Part shown: piece after piece, positions 1 to 7,979 of the stretch
How the letters are laid out: each line of letters opens with the position of its first letter
Numbering within the stretch: the stretch's first letter is position 1
Origin: Aeromicrobium sp.
GTDB lineage: Bacteria; Actinomycetota; Actinomycetes; Propionibacteriales; Nocardioidaceae
Reading direction: 5' to 3'
Assembly: GCF_023146395.1 (NCBI RefSeq)
Contig: NZ_JAGLCD010000004.1
Coordinates: 62,001-126,000, forward strand
DNA length: 64,000 bases
Program-made: the position numbers and the translations under genes
The notes under the pieces: generated by a model
Seen by the model: only the letters and a program-made list of their open reading frames with translations
Database searches by the model: none
What the model was told of the DNA's origin: nothing

Positions 1-553
1 TCTGCACCCCGAGTCCCATGATCAGCAGCACCGCGGCCCACACGATCAGCAGGGCGATCAGCACCCCTGCGACGAAGTCGAGCGTGACGCCCGGGTCGCT
101 GGTCTGCAGGAACTCGCCGAAGAAGAAGCCCTCGGGATCGGAGCCCCAGGCCTTGTCGATCGAGAAGAACGTGTAGCGGGCGGCGTAGGCGATGATCACC
201 GCGTAGTACACGGCGATCACGAAGCAGATGCCCACCTGCCACCACCCGAGCGGCTCGGCCTTGCGCGACTCGCGCGCCATCGACAGTGGCGCGGACCCGC
301 GGTGCTTGTGCCCGAGTGCGTAGTCCAGGAAGAGGAAGGGCAGGCCCGCGGTGAGCAGGGCGACCAGGTACGGGATGACGAAGGCGCCGCCGCCGTTCTC
401 ATAGGCCACGTAGGGGAAGCGCCAGATGTTGCCGAGACCCACGGCCGAGCCGATCGCGGCCAGGATGAAGACCTTGCGCGAGGAGAAGGCCCCGCGTCGG
501 GCCTCCTGCTGCTCGGGCGAAGCCGCGCTGCTGGAGTGTTCTGCGCTCGCCAT
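1..553 (-). CDS. NSS-family sodium-dependent transporter, partial (N-terminal part)
   Basis: This is the start of a neurotransmitter:sodium symporter family (LeuT-fold) membrane carrier, which would take up an amino acid or similar solute with Na+. The gene runs off the left edge, so only about 184 residues are visible. The translation contains the family's first-helix signature AIGSAVGLGNIWRFPYV followed by ENGGGAFVIPYL, the unwound Na+/substrate-binding helix of LeuT. Further hydrophobic helices follow (GICFVIAVYYAVIIAYAARY and a last one near the edge). The ATG at 553 is preceded by GGAG about 9 bases upstream. The substrate cannot be told from this part. Confidence 0.88.
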   Translation of the reverse strand, partial: MASAEHSSSAASPEQQEARRGAFSSRKVFILAAIGSAVGLGNIWRFPYVAYENGGGAFVIPYLVALLTAGLPFLFLDYALGHKHRGSAPLSMARESRKAEPLGWWQVGICFVIAVYYAVIIAYAARYTFFSIDKAWGSDPEGFFFGEFLQTSDPGVTLDFVAGVLIALLIVWAAVLLIMGLGVQ

Positions 554-706
554 GGTGCGTCTCCTGACGTCGTTGTCGGGCTCACGGCATCGTAGGACAG
601 GACCGCGCCGCGTGCTCACCGGCTGGCCGGGCGGTTCCTGAGCCGGCCCGGTGCGGTGGCGGTAGCGTGCGACCGACCCTGAACCTGCCTGTTGGAGGAG
701 AGCACC

Positions 707-1069
707 ATGGCCGTCGACCCCACCGGATCGGACCTCAAGCGTTACCTGGCCGAGGACGAGGGAGGCGAGGTCGTGATGCTGAACCTGCTGCGCTTCACGG
801 CCGACGGTCGCGACTCGTACGCGGCCTACGCCCGTGAGATCAAGCCCTTCCTGGCCAAGGTGGGCGGCTCGATCGTCTACGCGGGGGAGTGTGGCACCTC
901 GCTCGTGCCGGCCGGCGGCAGCGGCTGGGACGCCGTGCTGCTGGTGCGCTACCCGTCGCGGGCGGCGTTCTCGCAGATGGTGGCCGATCCGGAGTACCAG
1001 CAGATCACGCACCTGCGCACCGAGGCGTTGGAGGAAGCAGTCCTGCAGGCCACGTCGCCCTGGGGGTGA
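707..1069 (+). CDS. DUF1330 domain-containing protein
   Basis: A 120-residue soluble protein that reads as a DUF1330 (dimeric alpha/beta-barrel-like) protein. The recognisable parts are EVVMLNLLRF near the N-terminus and WDAVLLVRYPSRAAFSQMV with PEYQ in the C-terminal half, typical of this family. No enzymatic role is established for the family and none is assigned. The ATG at 707 is chosen over the upstream in-frame TTG at 692 because that TTG lies inside the ribosome-binding sequence GGAGGAGAG. A TAGCGT hexamer at 663-668 could be the -10 element, giving a leader of roughly 30 bases. Confidence 0.82.
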   Translation: MAVDPTGSDLKRYLAEDEGGEVVMLNLLRFTADGRDSYAAYAREIKPFLAKVGGSIVYAGECGTSLVPAGGSGWDAVLLVRYPSRAAFSQMVADPEYQQITHLRTEALEEAVLQATSPWG

Positions 1070-1084
1070 CCCGCCGCTGACGGC

Positions 1085-2545
1085 TCAGGTGCCGCAGTAG
1101 GTCACGTACCGGCCGAAGTCCTGCGGCGCGGGCTCGGCGTACCGCTCCAGCCCGGGCCGTTCGTCGAACGGCTGCTGGACCGCGTCCAGCAGCCGGTGGA
1201 CCGGGCCGAGGTCGCCCGCGGTCGCGGCGTCCAGAGCCTCCTCGACCAGGTGGTTGCGAGGCACGTAGACCGGGTTGCTGCGGTCCATCAGGTCGGCGTC
1301 AGGGCCCATCTCGTGCCACCGCTGCAGCCACGCGTCCAGGCCGGGCAGGTCGACGACGAGTCCGCGCAGGATCTCGGCGTCACCGCGCGCCGCGGCGGTG
1401 AGCGCCCGGAACCCGCTCGTCCAGTCGACGCGGCTCTCCTGCAGGAGCCCCCGCAGCTGCTCGCTCAGGTCGACCGCGGCGGCGTCGCCCACGGCGGACG
1501 TCAGACCGATCTTCGCCAGCAGACCGGAGGTGAAAGAGGCGCTGTAGCGTGCGCGGAACGTGCCGAGGGACTGCGTCGCGAGCTCGACGGCGCGGCCGGA
1601 GTCCTCGCTGATCAGGGGCAGGAGCGTCTCGGCGAACCGGGCGAGGTTCCACTCCGCGGCCATCGGCTGGTTGCCGTAGGCGTATCGCCCGCCGGTGTCG
1701 ATCGAGCTGTAGACCGCGGCAGGGTCGAGGGCCTCCATGAAGGCGCAGGGGCCGTAGTCGATCGTCTCGCCCGAGATCGTCATGTTGTCGGTGTTCATGA
1801 CCCCGTGCAGGAAGCCGACCAGCATCCACCGCGCGACAAGGTCGGCCTGGGCCGTGGCGACGGCCTCGAGCAGCGCGAGCGGCGGGATCGGCGCGTCAGC
1901 CGCCTCCGGGTGGTGGCGCGCGATCGCGTGGGCGGTCAGGCGACGCAGCAGCTCGACATCGCCGGACGCCGCCACGTACTGAAACGTGCCGACGCGCAGA
2001 TGGCTGCTGGCCACGCGGGCCAGCACAGCGCCGGGCAGGTCGGTCTCGCGACGGACCGGACGTCCCGTGGCCACGACCGCGAGCGATCGCGTCGTCGGCA
2101 CGCCGAGGGCGTGCATCGCCTCGCTGATGACGTACTCGCGCAGCATGGGTCCGAGGACGGCCCGGCCGTCACCGCCGCGTGAGAACGGCGTGCGGCCCGA
2201 GCCCTTGAGGTGCAGGTCGCGCAGACGGCCCGCCGGGTCGGTCAGCTCGCCGATCAGCAGTGCGCGCCCGTCCCCGAGGCGGGGCGAGTAGCCGCCGAAC
2301 TGGTGCCCGGCGTACGCCTGGGCGACGGGCGTGGCGCCCACAGGCACGACGTTTCCGGTCAGGAGGCGCGCGCCGTCCGCACTGCGCAGCGGCGCCGGAT
2401 CGAGGCCGAGCTCGGTGGCGAGCGGCTCGTTGAGCAGCACCACCCGCGGTTCGGGGGCCTCCTCGGCCTGCCAGGCCAGTGCGAGCTCGGGCAGCTCGGT
2501 CGCAAAGTCGTTCGCGACCGGCAGCAGGTCGGGCGTCGTCGTCAC
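1085..2545 (-). CDS. selO: Protein adenylyltransferase SelO (YdiU/UPF0061 family)
   Basis: A pseudokinase-fold enzyme that transfers AMP from ATP to hydroxyl side chains of proteins; in other bacteria it is linked to oxidative stress. The 486 residues match the usual family length. Visible motifs are [18 protein letters not shown], the nucleotide-binding [19 protein letters not shown], and [20 protein letters not shown] with the metal-binding Asp-Asn pair. The protein ends in YCGT; the near-terminal cysteine occupies the place where eukaryotic SelO has selenocysteine. The GTG start at 2545 follows TAGGCT (2558 down to 2553) by 7 bases, so the transcript is probably leaderless. It stands alone, with no obvious operon partner. 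Confidence 0.93.
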   Translation of the reverse strand: MTTTPDLLPVANDFATELPELALAWQAEEAPEPRVVLLNEPLATELGLDPAPLRSADGARLLTGNVVPVGATPVAQAYAGHQFGGYSPRLGDGRALLIGELTDPAGRLRDLHLKGSGRTPFSRGGDGRAVLGPMLREYVISEAMHALGVPTTRSLAVVATGRPVRRETDLPGAVLARVASSHLRVGTFQYVAASGDVELLRRLTAHAIARHHPEAADAPIPPLALLEAVATAQADLVARWMLVGFLHGVMNTDNMTISGETIDYGPCAFMEALDPAAVYSSIDTGGRYAYGNQPMAAEWNLARFAETLLPLISEDSGRAVELATQSLGTFRARYSASFTSGLLAKIGLTSAVGDAAAVDLSEQLRGLLQESRVDWTSGFRALTAAARGDAEILRGLVVDLPGLDAWLQRWHEMGPDADLMDRSNPVYVPRNHLVEEALDAATAGDLGPVHRLLDAVQQPFDERPGLERYAEPAPQDFGRYVTYCGT

Positions 2546-2682
2546 CCTCCCGAGCCTACGGACCGGGTCGTCGCCGGGGTGAGGCTACCGACGATGGCGG
2601 TCGGCGGAGCGACGCCGAGCCCCGGGCAGCGACGAGGCCCGCTCGGCGAGCGTCGAGACGCAGTTGGCCCGAAGATCTGGGC

Positions 2683-2895
2683 ATGGCCCAGCGCAACCTC
2701 ATGACCTCGAACTCCTCCCTGGCGGCCCTCGCGCTCACCTCGACGCTCTTCGGTCTGATCTCGATCGGCGAGGCCGGGCGCCGTACCGTCCAGGACCTCC
2801 GCCAGCGCGGTGGCGCGGGCCGGAGCAGCTCCGCTGATGCCGTGACAGCACGACGCCGAGGCCGCCCCCGCGACGTCGGGACGCTCGCGGCCTGA
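2683..2895 (+). CDS. Small hypothetical protein (doubtful)
   Basis: A possible 70-residue protein starting MAQRNLMTSNSSL. It has a weakly hydrophobic stretch (LAALALTSTLFGLISIG, about residues 13-29) and then a basic, arginine-rich tail. I recognise no family. It lies in the otherwise empty 380-base gap between the divergent selO and tetR genes. There is no clear Shine-Dalgarno sequence before the ATG. In DNA of this GC content an open frame of this length can arise by chance, so the call is weak. If it is not a gene, the gap holds only the two leaderless promoters at its ends. Confidence 0.28.
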   Translation: MAQRNLMTSNSSLAALALTSTLFGLISIGEAGRRTVQDLRQRGGAGRSSSADAVTARRRGRPRDVGTLAA

Positions 2896-2927
2896 GGTGC
2901 GGCCCGCCTGCTGTCTACGCTGGCGTC

Positions 2928-3560
2928 GTGACCACCAGCCCGCGACGTCGCTCGTACGACTCCACCGGTCGCCGGCTCGCAGCCGAACGCCGACGCGAGG
3001 ACGTGCTCCGGGCCGCTGCCGACCGCTTCCGTTCCGACGGCTGGCATCGCACCACGGTGGCGGCGATCGCCAGCGACGCGGGCGTCTCCGTGGACCTCGT
3101 CAGCCTCCGGGTCGGCACCAAGGTGACGCTGTTGGTGGAGTCCCTGCGCGCCACGGCCTTCACGCAGGTGCCCGACCTGCGGCAGGCCGTGGAAGCGTTG
3201 GACCTCGGTGGACCCGAGACGTCGGTCGAGGAGCGGGTGGCGCGGTTCAGCTCGTTCGCGGTCGCCACGCTGGAGCCGATCGCCGAGTTCCACGACGTGC
3301 TGCGCCAGGCGGCCGACGCCGAGCCGCCGGCGCGGGCCATGCTCGACGAGATCGAGCGGACGCGGCGCGACTCGACCCAGATCGTCCTGCGCAAGATCCT
3401 GCTCGCCGATCCCGATCCGCAGCTGGTCGACGAGCTGTTCGTGCTGACCTCCACCGCCGTCTACTGCGAGCTGACGCAGCGGTGCGGATGGTCGAGCGCG
3501 CAGGTGCAGACCTGGCTCCGTCAGGTGGTGGGGGAGGCCGTCACCCGGTCGCGGTCCTGA
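2928..3560 (+). CDS. TetR/AcrR family transcriptional regulator
   Basis: A 210-residue regulator. The N-terminal helix-turn-helix region is at about residues 18-65 (ERRREDVLRAAADRF, then TTVAAIASDAGVSVDLVSL) and an all-helical ligand-binding domain follows. The ligand is unknown. The recognition helix is unusual for TetR proteins, with VSLRVGTKVTLL where YYHFGSKEEL-like sequence is typical. The start is a GTG placed 6 bases after TACGCT (2916-2921), consistent with a leaderless mRNA. Its last 40 bases overlap the 3' end of the convergent small membrane-protein gene. It could regulate that neighbouring surface cluster, but nothing in the sequence proves it. Confidence 0.85.
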   Translation: MTTSPRRRSYDSTGRRLAAERRREDVLRAAADRFRSDGWHRTTVAAIASDAGVSVDLVSLRVGTKVTLLVESLRATAFTQVPDLRQAVEALDLGGPETSVEERVARFSSFAVATLEPIAEFHDVLRQAADAEPPARAMLDEIERTRRDSTQIVLRKILLADPDPQLVDELFVLTSTAVYCELTQRCGWSSAQVQTWLRQVVGEAVTRSRS

Positions 3561-3730
3561 CCGGCGGTGCGTGAGCGCGAGAGCAACAGCACGAGACCGG
3601 CAGCCGCCAGTCCGGCACCCAGGGCCAGGATTCCGGGCGGCAGGGCCCCCAGCTGCGGCAGGATCTGTGTGCCGGAGGACTCGACCACGACCATGACGTC
3701 CACTCCCGTCGAGCCGATCAGCCGCGTCAC
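3521..3730 (-). CDS. Small single-pass membrane protein, third gene of the surface cluster
   Basis: A 69-residue protein with one clear transmembrane helix (ILALGAGLAAAGLVLLL, about residues 34-50) followed by a basic cytoplasmic-type tail SRSRTAGQDRDR. No family is recognised. Its GTG start at 3730 overlaps the stop codon of the upstream gene (GTGA), so it is probably translated by coupling and belongs to the same operon. The stretch ILPQLGALPPG before the helix looks superficially like a sortase signal but has no LPXTG threonine. The job is unknown; the context suggests a membrane partner for the two upstream secreted or surface proteins. Confidence 0.6.
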   Translation of the reverse strand: MTRLIGSTGVDVMVVVESSGTQILPQLGALPPGILALGAGLAAAGLVLLLSRSRTAGQDRDRVTASPTT

Positions 3731-4695
3731 CGGACGACCCGCCTGAAGGTCAGGACGATCGCGACCACCAGGCCGCCGGCGAGGAGGGCGACCAGGGCGA
3801 TCCACCCGAAGGTCGGCAGCACGAGGACGCGACCGGAGACGGTGCTGACGGGCTCGCCGTCGACCAGCGCGTCGACCCGGACCTCGCACCAGCAGGCCGC
3901 AGGCAGGTCACCGAGCTCGCCCACGACGTCGCCGACCTCGTCGACACGGATGAGCGGACCGTTGAGCTGGGTCCGCGACCCGCCGCTGGCCGAGACGATC
4001 ACAGCCTGGTCGGTGGCGCCGGGGACGACGTTGACCGTGCCGTTGTTCTGCACCGAGGCCCGCACGCGCACGGCGGAGGTCGCCGCCCAGGGGAGCGAGA
4101 GCGACTCGATCCGCGCGGCGCGGCGCACCGGCCCGGTTCCCTCGACGTACACCGAGGCCGTGATGCTGGGCACGATCGAGACGCCGCCGGTGGGGGTGGA
4201 GCTGGAGGTCGTGCCGGCGTCCGAGCGCGGATCGGCAGCGAACGTGATGCCGATCCGGCGCTGGCTCGCGCCCCGGTCGTCCGGTGGGCTGATCTCGACC
4301 GAGACCGGTCGAGCCGTGCGCGCCGGGATCTCGATCGGGCCTTCCGGCACGGTGACCCAGGCGGCGGCATCGGCCGGGCCACCGGAGAGCGGCGTGCCGG
4401 TCTCGGGGTTCAGCTCGCCGGCCGTCACTCGATAGGTCGTCGTCTCGCTCGACTCGTTGGCGACGCTGAAGCTCAGTGTCGTCGTGGCCGCGTCGGCCGT
4501 CACCACGGCGCGAACCGGGGCGATCCCGAGCCCGGCGGCGCCCCCCTCGACCGGGAGCTCGCCCCCACGCGGAGGCGGCGGAGCCGCGGGACTCGTCAGC
4601 AGCCAGACCGTCGTCGCTGTGGCGACGAACGCCAGAGTCGCGAGCGCCCAGCGTCGGCCGCGCCGCCGCCCCGCGCCGGCCTCAGTAGAGGACAC
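3727..4695 (-). CDS. Membrane-anchored PapD-chaperone-like / DUF916-like surface protein
   Basis: A 322-residue exported protein with an N-terminal hydrophobic segment (LATLAFVATATTVWLL, about 18-33), an extracytoplasmic region of beta-sandwich type, and a C-terminal transmembrane helix (FGWIALVALLAGGLVVAIVL) with a short basic tail. The region around LSFSVANESSETTTYRV and the following IEIPARTARPVSVEISPP resembles the first domain of fimbrial periplasmic chaperones and DUF916 proteins. The GTG at 4695 overlaps the end of the spore-coat-U gene by 14 bases, so the two are translationally coupled. The family call is by motif feel, not alignment. It may hold or assemble the neighbouring SCPU protein at the cell surface. 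Confidence 0.6.
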   Translation of the reverse strand: MSSTEAGAGRRRGRRWALATLAFVATATTVWLLTSPAAPPPPRGGELPVEGGAAGLGIAPVRAVVTADAATTTLSFSVANESSETTTYRVTAGELNPETGTPLSGGPADAAAWVTVPEGPIEIPARTARPVSVEISPPDDRGASQRRIGITFAADPRSDAGTTSSSTPTGGVSIVPSITASVYVEGTGPVRRAARIESLSLPWAATSAVRVRASVQNNGTVNVVPGATDQAVIVSASGGSRTQLNGPLIRVDEVGDVVGELGDLPAACWCEVRVDALVDGEPVSTVSGRVLVLPTFGWIALVALLAGGLVVAIVLTFRRVVR

Positions 4696-5179
4696 CGACC
4701 TGCACGATGTCGCTGTACGTGCCCGGGGTCACCGGCTGTGGCAGGGGGATCCGCACGTACACGGGGTAGCGCTGGACCTCGCCGGTGCCCGTGCCCTGCA
4801 CCTGGTTGGTCGGGGTCGGCACGGGTGCCCACGGATTCGTGCGGGCCTCGTCGGTGTAGACGTCGTAGCGCAGGTAGTCGTCACGCGCGGAAGTGCCGCG
4901 AACGCGGCGGCCCTCCTGCGACGCATTCGATCCTGGACCGATCGCGATGGTGTACGTCGTGCCGGGGGTCGCGGTCACCTCGACGTAGTGCGTGGAGTCG
5001 ACGGGCACGGTGCTCAGCGGGTTGACCGAGCCGAGGTACCACGGCGGCGCGTACACGGAGGCGCCGTTGGTCGCCTCGGCCGCGATGGGGGCGTTGGCGG
5101 TGGACGTCTCCGCCGTGGCGCCGGCAGGGACCAGCAGCAGCGTGAGGGCGATCAGGGCGGTGCAGGAGCGGGCGATCAT
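4682..5179 (-). CDS. Secreted spore coat U (SCPU) domain protein
   Basis: A 165-residue secreted protein. A signal peptide of about 23 residues (MIARSCTALIALTLLLVPAGA) precedes a region that matches the SCPU/pilin-like domain: TPGTTYTIAIGPGSN, LRYDVYTDEARTNPW, GTGTGE and the closing strand YPVYVRIPLP...GTYSDIVQVGVLY. In Gram-negative bacteria such proteins are subunits of chaperone-usher fibres. Here the gene is first in a minus-strand operon with a chaperone-like membrane protein and a small membrane protein. No usher gene is present, as expected for a one-membrane cell. The ATG at 5179 has the ribosome-binding sequence CTGGAGGACC directly upstream. Role in a surface structure is inferred. 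Confidence 0.78.
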   Translation of the reverse strand: MIARSCTALIALTLLLVPAGATAETSTANAPIAAEATNGASVYAPPWYLGSVNPLSTVPVDSTHYVEVTATPGTTYTIAIGPGSNASQEGRRVRGTSARDDYLRYDVYTDEARTNPWAPVPTPTNQVQGTGTGEVQRYPVYVRIPLPQPVTPGTYSDIVQVGVLY

Positions 5180-5301
5180 GGGTCCTCCAGTCGGGTTCGC
5201 CTCAGAGTAATTCATTCGGGTCTGCCATGTATGAAATTGAGGAGACCGCTCCGCCTCGGTCGCAGGTCGGCGTCGTGGCCACGCGTCCGACTCGCACTTC
5301 T

Positions 5302-5338
5302 CTACAACTTGTAGTTGTTCTACAACTTGTCGTACAGT
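5302..5338 (+). promoter_or_regulatory. Tandem palindromic operators over the copper-operon promoter
   Basis: Two 13-bp palindromes, CTACAACTTGTAG (5302-5314) and CTACAACTTGTCG (5320-5332), lie 18 bp apart centre to centre. Their TACA-n3-TGTA core resembles operators of BlaI/MecI/CopY repressors, and a gene of that family lies in the downstream operon. They cover the space between a possible -35 (TTGTAG, 5309-5314) and a -10 (TACAGT, 5333-5338), so a bound repressor would block RNA polymerase. The GTG start of copC at 5346 is 7 bases after the -10, implying a leaderless transcript. Confidence 0.68.
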
Positions 5339-5345
5339 CCAGGGC

Positions 5346-5903
5346 GTGATCATCCGAACCTGGCGCACGGCAGCCGCGATGCTGCTGGCATCGGCCCTGC
5401 TGTGGCCGGTGCCGGCGTCCGCCCACGACCAGTTCATCGGCAGCGACCCGGCCGACGGATCCACGCTGACGACCTTTCCGTCCGCGGTGGACCTCGAGTT
5501 CAACAACACGCCGCTCGACATCGGCGCGACGATCGTCGTGGTCGACACCCAGGAGCGCGAGTACACCACCGACGTGACGTTCGCCGATCACGTCGTGACC
5601 GCCCATCTGGCCCCTGGCCCGAGCGACACGAACTACCAGGTGCGCTGGCGCGTGGTCTCGAGCGACGGCCACGCCATCAGCGGTGCCTTCGACTTCGCGG
5701 TCGGCGACGTCAGTGCCGCCGACCAGTTCCCGCCGCTCGAGGGGTCCGACGCCGCAGCGTCGACCTCTCGGGCGCCCGCGGGCTCCGACTCCGGGACCGG
5801 TGTCGGACGTACCGCACTCATCGCCGTGGCCGGTGCGCTCGTCGCACTCGGCCTGTGGGCCGCTCTCGCGCGCCTGCGCCGCCCCTCTCGACAGGAGAAC
5901 TGA
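5346..5903 (+). CDS. copC: CopC-domain copper-binding protein, membrane-anchored
   Basis: A 185-residue exported protein that binds copper outside the membrane. The signal peptide ends PASA at residue 26, which puts His27 (HDQF) at the mature N-terminus, as required for the CopC copper brace. The second site motif DGHAISG supplies Asp107 and His109, also conserved in CopC. A C-terminal transmembrane helix (about 156-176) anchors it. There is no CopD domain. It is first in a five-gene plus-strand operon with PCuAC, DyP peroxidase, BlaI-like repressor and M56 peptidase. No Shine-Dalgarno sequence precedes the GTG, in keeping with a leaderless start. Confidence 0.88.
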   Translation: MIIRTWRTAAAMLLASALLWPVPASAHDQFIGSDPADGSTLTTFPSAVDLEFNNTPLDIGATIVVVDTQEREYTTDVTFADHVVTAHLAPGPSDTNYQVRWRVVSSDGHAISGAFDFAVGDVSAADQFPPLEGSDAAASTSRAPAGSDSGTGVGRTALIAVAGALVALGLWAALARLRRPSRQEN

Positions 5904-5904
5904 C

Positions 5905-6405
5905 ATGACCCGACGACGCTGGACCACGGTGGCCCTGCTGGCCGCCGCCACCTTCCTGGCCGCCTGCGGATCGACCACGACGCAGACCCAGACCGGTGAC
6001 GAGGACACCTCGGGACTGGAGTTCACCGACATGTGGGTCAAGTCGGCCGACGAGGGCATGTCGGCCGCGTTCGGCACGATCGTCAACACGACCGACTCCG
6101 ACATCACGATCGTCTCCGGCACGTCCGCCGCGTCCACCATGGTCGAGCTGCACGAGACAGTCGCCGACGAGACCGGCACGATGGTCATGCGCGAGAAGGA
6201 CGGCGGATTCGTCATCCCGGCCGGCGGCGAGTACGTGCTGGCCCCCGGCGCGAACCACCTCATGCTGATGGACCTGCAGACGCCGATCCTCGCCGGCGAC
6301 GAGGTGAAGTTCTCGCTCGACCTCGACGACGGGTCGTCGGTCGAGTTCACCGCTCCGGCGAAGGACTACACCGGCGCCGACGAGCAGTACATGCCGGGGG
6401 AGTGA
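5905..6405 (+). CDS. PCu(A)C-type periplasmic/extracellular copper chaperone lipoprotein
   Basis: A 166-residue lipoprotein of the DUF461/PCuAC family, which carries Cu(I) to cuproproteins such as CuA-containing oxidase or radical-copper oxidases. The signal peptide ends in the lipobox LAAC, so Cys21 would be lipidated. The family's His/Met cluster is visible: VELHETVADE with nearby TMVM, and downstream ANHLMLM (the HxM part). The spacing of the first Met pair is slightly off the textbook motif. The ATG at 5905 has AGGAG upstream and is two bases after the copC stop. In streptomycetes an equivalent chaperone sits beside a DyP peroxidase, as here. Confidence 0.88.
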   Translation: MTRRRWTTVALLAAATFLAACGSTTTQTQTGDEDTSGLEFTDMWVKSADEGMSAAFGTIVNTTDSDITIVSGTSAASTMVELHETVADETGTMVMREKDGGFVIPAGGEYVLAPGANHLMLMDLQTPILAGDEVKFSLDLDDGSSVEFTAPAKDYTGADEQYMPGE

Positions 6406-7614
6406 GTGTCGCTCGACAAGGCCAGCCGCGGCGTCGGTCGACGCCAGCTCCTGATCGGGGGAGCCGTGGCGGCGGTGGGGGCCGCCGCCGCGGTCGGCGC
6501 CGACCGGCTGGACCTGGGCGGTGACGAGGTCCTCGTCGACGCCCATGGCCGTGAGACGGTGCGCTTCCACGGCGCCCACCAGCCCGGCATCGCCATCACG
6601 CCGCAGGCCCACCAGTCGTTGGTGGCCGTGCAGCTCGATCCCGGCACCGGGCGCGACGACGTCCGCCGCCTGTTGTCGGTCCTGACCGACGACGCCCGCG
6701 CGATGATGGCCGGAAAGCCTGCGCTGGCCGACCCCGAGCCGGAGTTCGCGCGGATCCCGGCGCGACTGACCGTGACCTTCGGGTTCGGGCCGGGGCTGGT
6801 GCGGATCGTGCGCGGTGCGCAGGACGTGCCGGCCTGGCTCGGACCGCTCCCGGCCTACCCGATCGACCGGCTGCGCGAGGAGTGGTCGGGCGGCGACCTC
6901 CTGCTCCAGGTCGCCTCCGACGACCAGGTCACGGTGGCCCACGCGGTGCGCATGCTGGTCAAGGACACCCGCAGCTTCGGCACGGTGCGGTGGCACCAGG
7001 CGGGCTTTCGTCGCGCCTACGGCTCCGAGAAGCCCGGCACGACGATGCGCAACCTGCTGGGCCAGGTCGACGGCACCGTCAACCCGCGGCCGGGCGACGC
7101 GAGCTTCGCCGACGTCGTGTGGCGCGACGACGACTGGCTCGCCGGCGGCACGACGATGGTGGTGCGGCGGATCGAGATGCTGCAGGACGACTGGGACCGT
7201 CTGGACCGGCACGGCCGCGAGCTGTCGGTGGGGCGCACCCTCGACGTCGGCGCGCCGCTGACCGGCACGCGCGAGCACGACGAGCCCGACTTCGACGCCA
7301 CGACCCCGGTCGGGTTCCCGGTGATCCCGGAGTTCTCGCACATCCGCCGGGCTCGGTCCGACGACCCGACCCAGGTCATGTTCCGCCGCGGCTACAACTA
7401 CGACCTCGGACCGCGCGGCGAGATGGCCTCGGACGCCGGCCTGATCTTCACGTGCTTCCAACGCGACCTCGAGCACCAGTACCTGCCGATCCAGGCCCGC
7501 CTCGCCGAGCTCGACCTGCTGAACCAGTGGACCGTGCCCATCGGGTCGGCCGTGTTCGCGATCCCGCCCGGTGCGGCCGAGGGCGAGTTCGTGGGTGAGA
7601 AGATGTTCGGGTGA
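6406..7614 (+). CDS. Tat-exported dye-decolorizing (DyP-type) heme peroxidase
   Basis: A 402-residue heme peroxidase of the DyP/EfeB group. The N-terminus carries a twin-arginine signal (GRRQLLIGGAVAAVGAAA, residues 11-28), so the folded holo-enzyme is exported. The family's GxxDG signature is GQVDGTVN, with the distal aspartate. SHIRRARS resembles the proximal-histidine region and FRRGYNYD follows. The GTG start directly abuts the PCuAC stop (TGAGTG), with GGGGGAG as ribosome-binding sequence. Association with CopC and PCuAC points to a role in copper-dependent enzyme maturation or peroxide defence, as described for the Streptomyces DtpA system; this assignment is inference from context. Confidence 0.92.
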   Translation: MSLDKASRGVGRRQLLIGGAVAAVGAAAAVGADRLDLGGDEVLVDAHGRETVRFHGAHQPGIAITPQAHQSLVAVQLDPGTGRDDVRRLLSVLTDDARAMMAGKPALADPEPEFARIPARLTVTFGFGPGLVRIVRGAQDVPAWLGPLPAYPIDRLREEWSGGDLLLQVASDDQVTVAHAVRMLVKDTRSFGTVRWHQAGFRRAYGSEKPGTTMRNLLGQVDGTVNPRPGDASFADVVWRDDDWLAGGTTMVVRRIEMLQDDWDRLDRHGRELSVGRTLDVGAPLTGTREHDEPDFDATTPVGFPVIPEFSHIRRARSDDPTQVMFRRGYNYDLGPRGEMASDAGLIFTCFQRDLEHQYLPIQARLAELDLLNQWTVPIGSAVFAIPPGAAEGEFVGEKMFG

Positions 7615-7970
7615 ACCCGGTCAGACGCGCGCGCGGCGAGCTCGAGGCGCAGGTGCTGCACGTCCTCTGGGGCGCTGGCGAGGGTCTCACCGCCAAGCAG
7701 ATCGGTGAGCGGCTGCCCGGCGCAGCGCCGGCCCCGACCACGGTGCTCACGGCGCTCGACCGCCTCGTGGCCAAGCAGCACGTGGTGCGCGACGACCGCC
7801 AGCGCGGCATCACCTTCCGCGCCGCGCGCACCGAGGAGCAGCACGTCAGCCAGACGATGCTCGACCAGCTCCGCACCAGCAGCAACCGGGAGGCGGCGCT
7901 GCTGCACTTCGTCGGCAACCTCGCCGACGAGGACGCCGAGCTGCTGCGCCGCAGCCTGCGCCGGAACTGA
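7611..7970 (+). CDS. BlaI/MecI/CopY family transcriptional repressor
   Basis: A 119-residue winged-helix repressor of the Penicillinase_R family. The DNA-binding part (about residues 1-70) includes LTAKQIGERLPG and the recognition helix APTTVLTALDRLVAKQHV, and a short dimerisation tail follows. The protein contains no cysteine, so unlike enterococcal CopY it cannot sense copper through a Cys pair; release by proteolysis through the M56 neighbour is the more likely route. The GTG overlaps the DyP stop (GTGA). It probably binds the palindromes at 5302-5332 and so represses its own operon. Confidence 0.87.
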   Translation: MNPVRRARGELEAQVLHVLWGAGEGLTAKQIGERLPGAAPAPTTVLTALDRLVAKQHVVRDDRQRGITFRAARTEEQHVSQTMLDQLRTSSNREAALLHFVGNLADEDAELLRRSLRRN

Positions 7971-7979
7971 CGGACTTCC

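Noticed and set aside
3521-3730. Sortase signal LPQLG in the small membrane protein
   Set aside because: The threonine of LPXTG is missing, and the following hydrophobic stretch is better read as a simple membrane helix.
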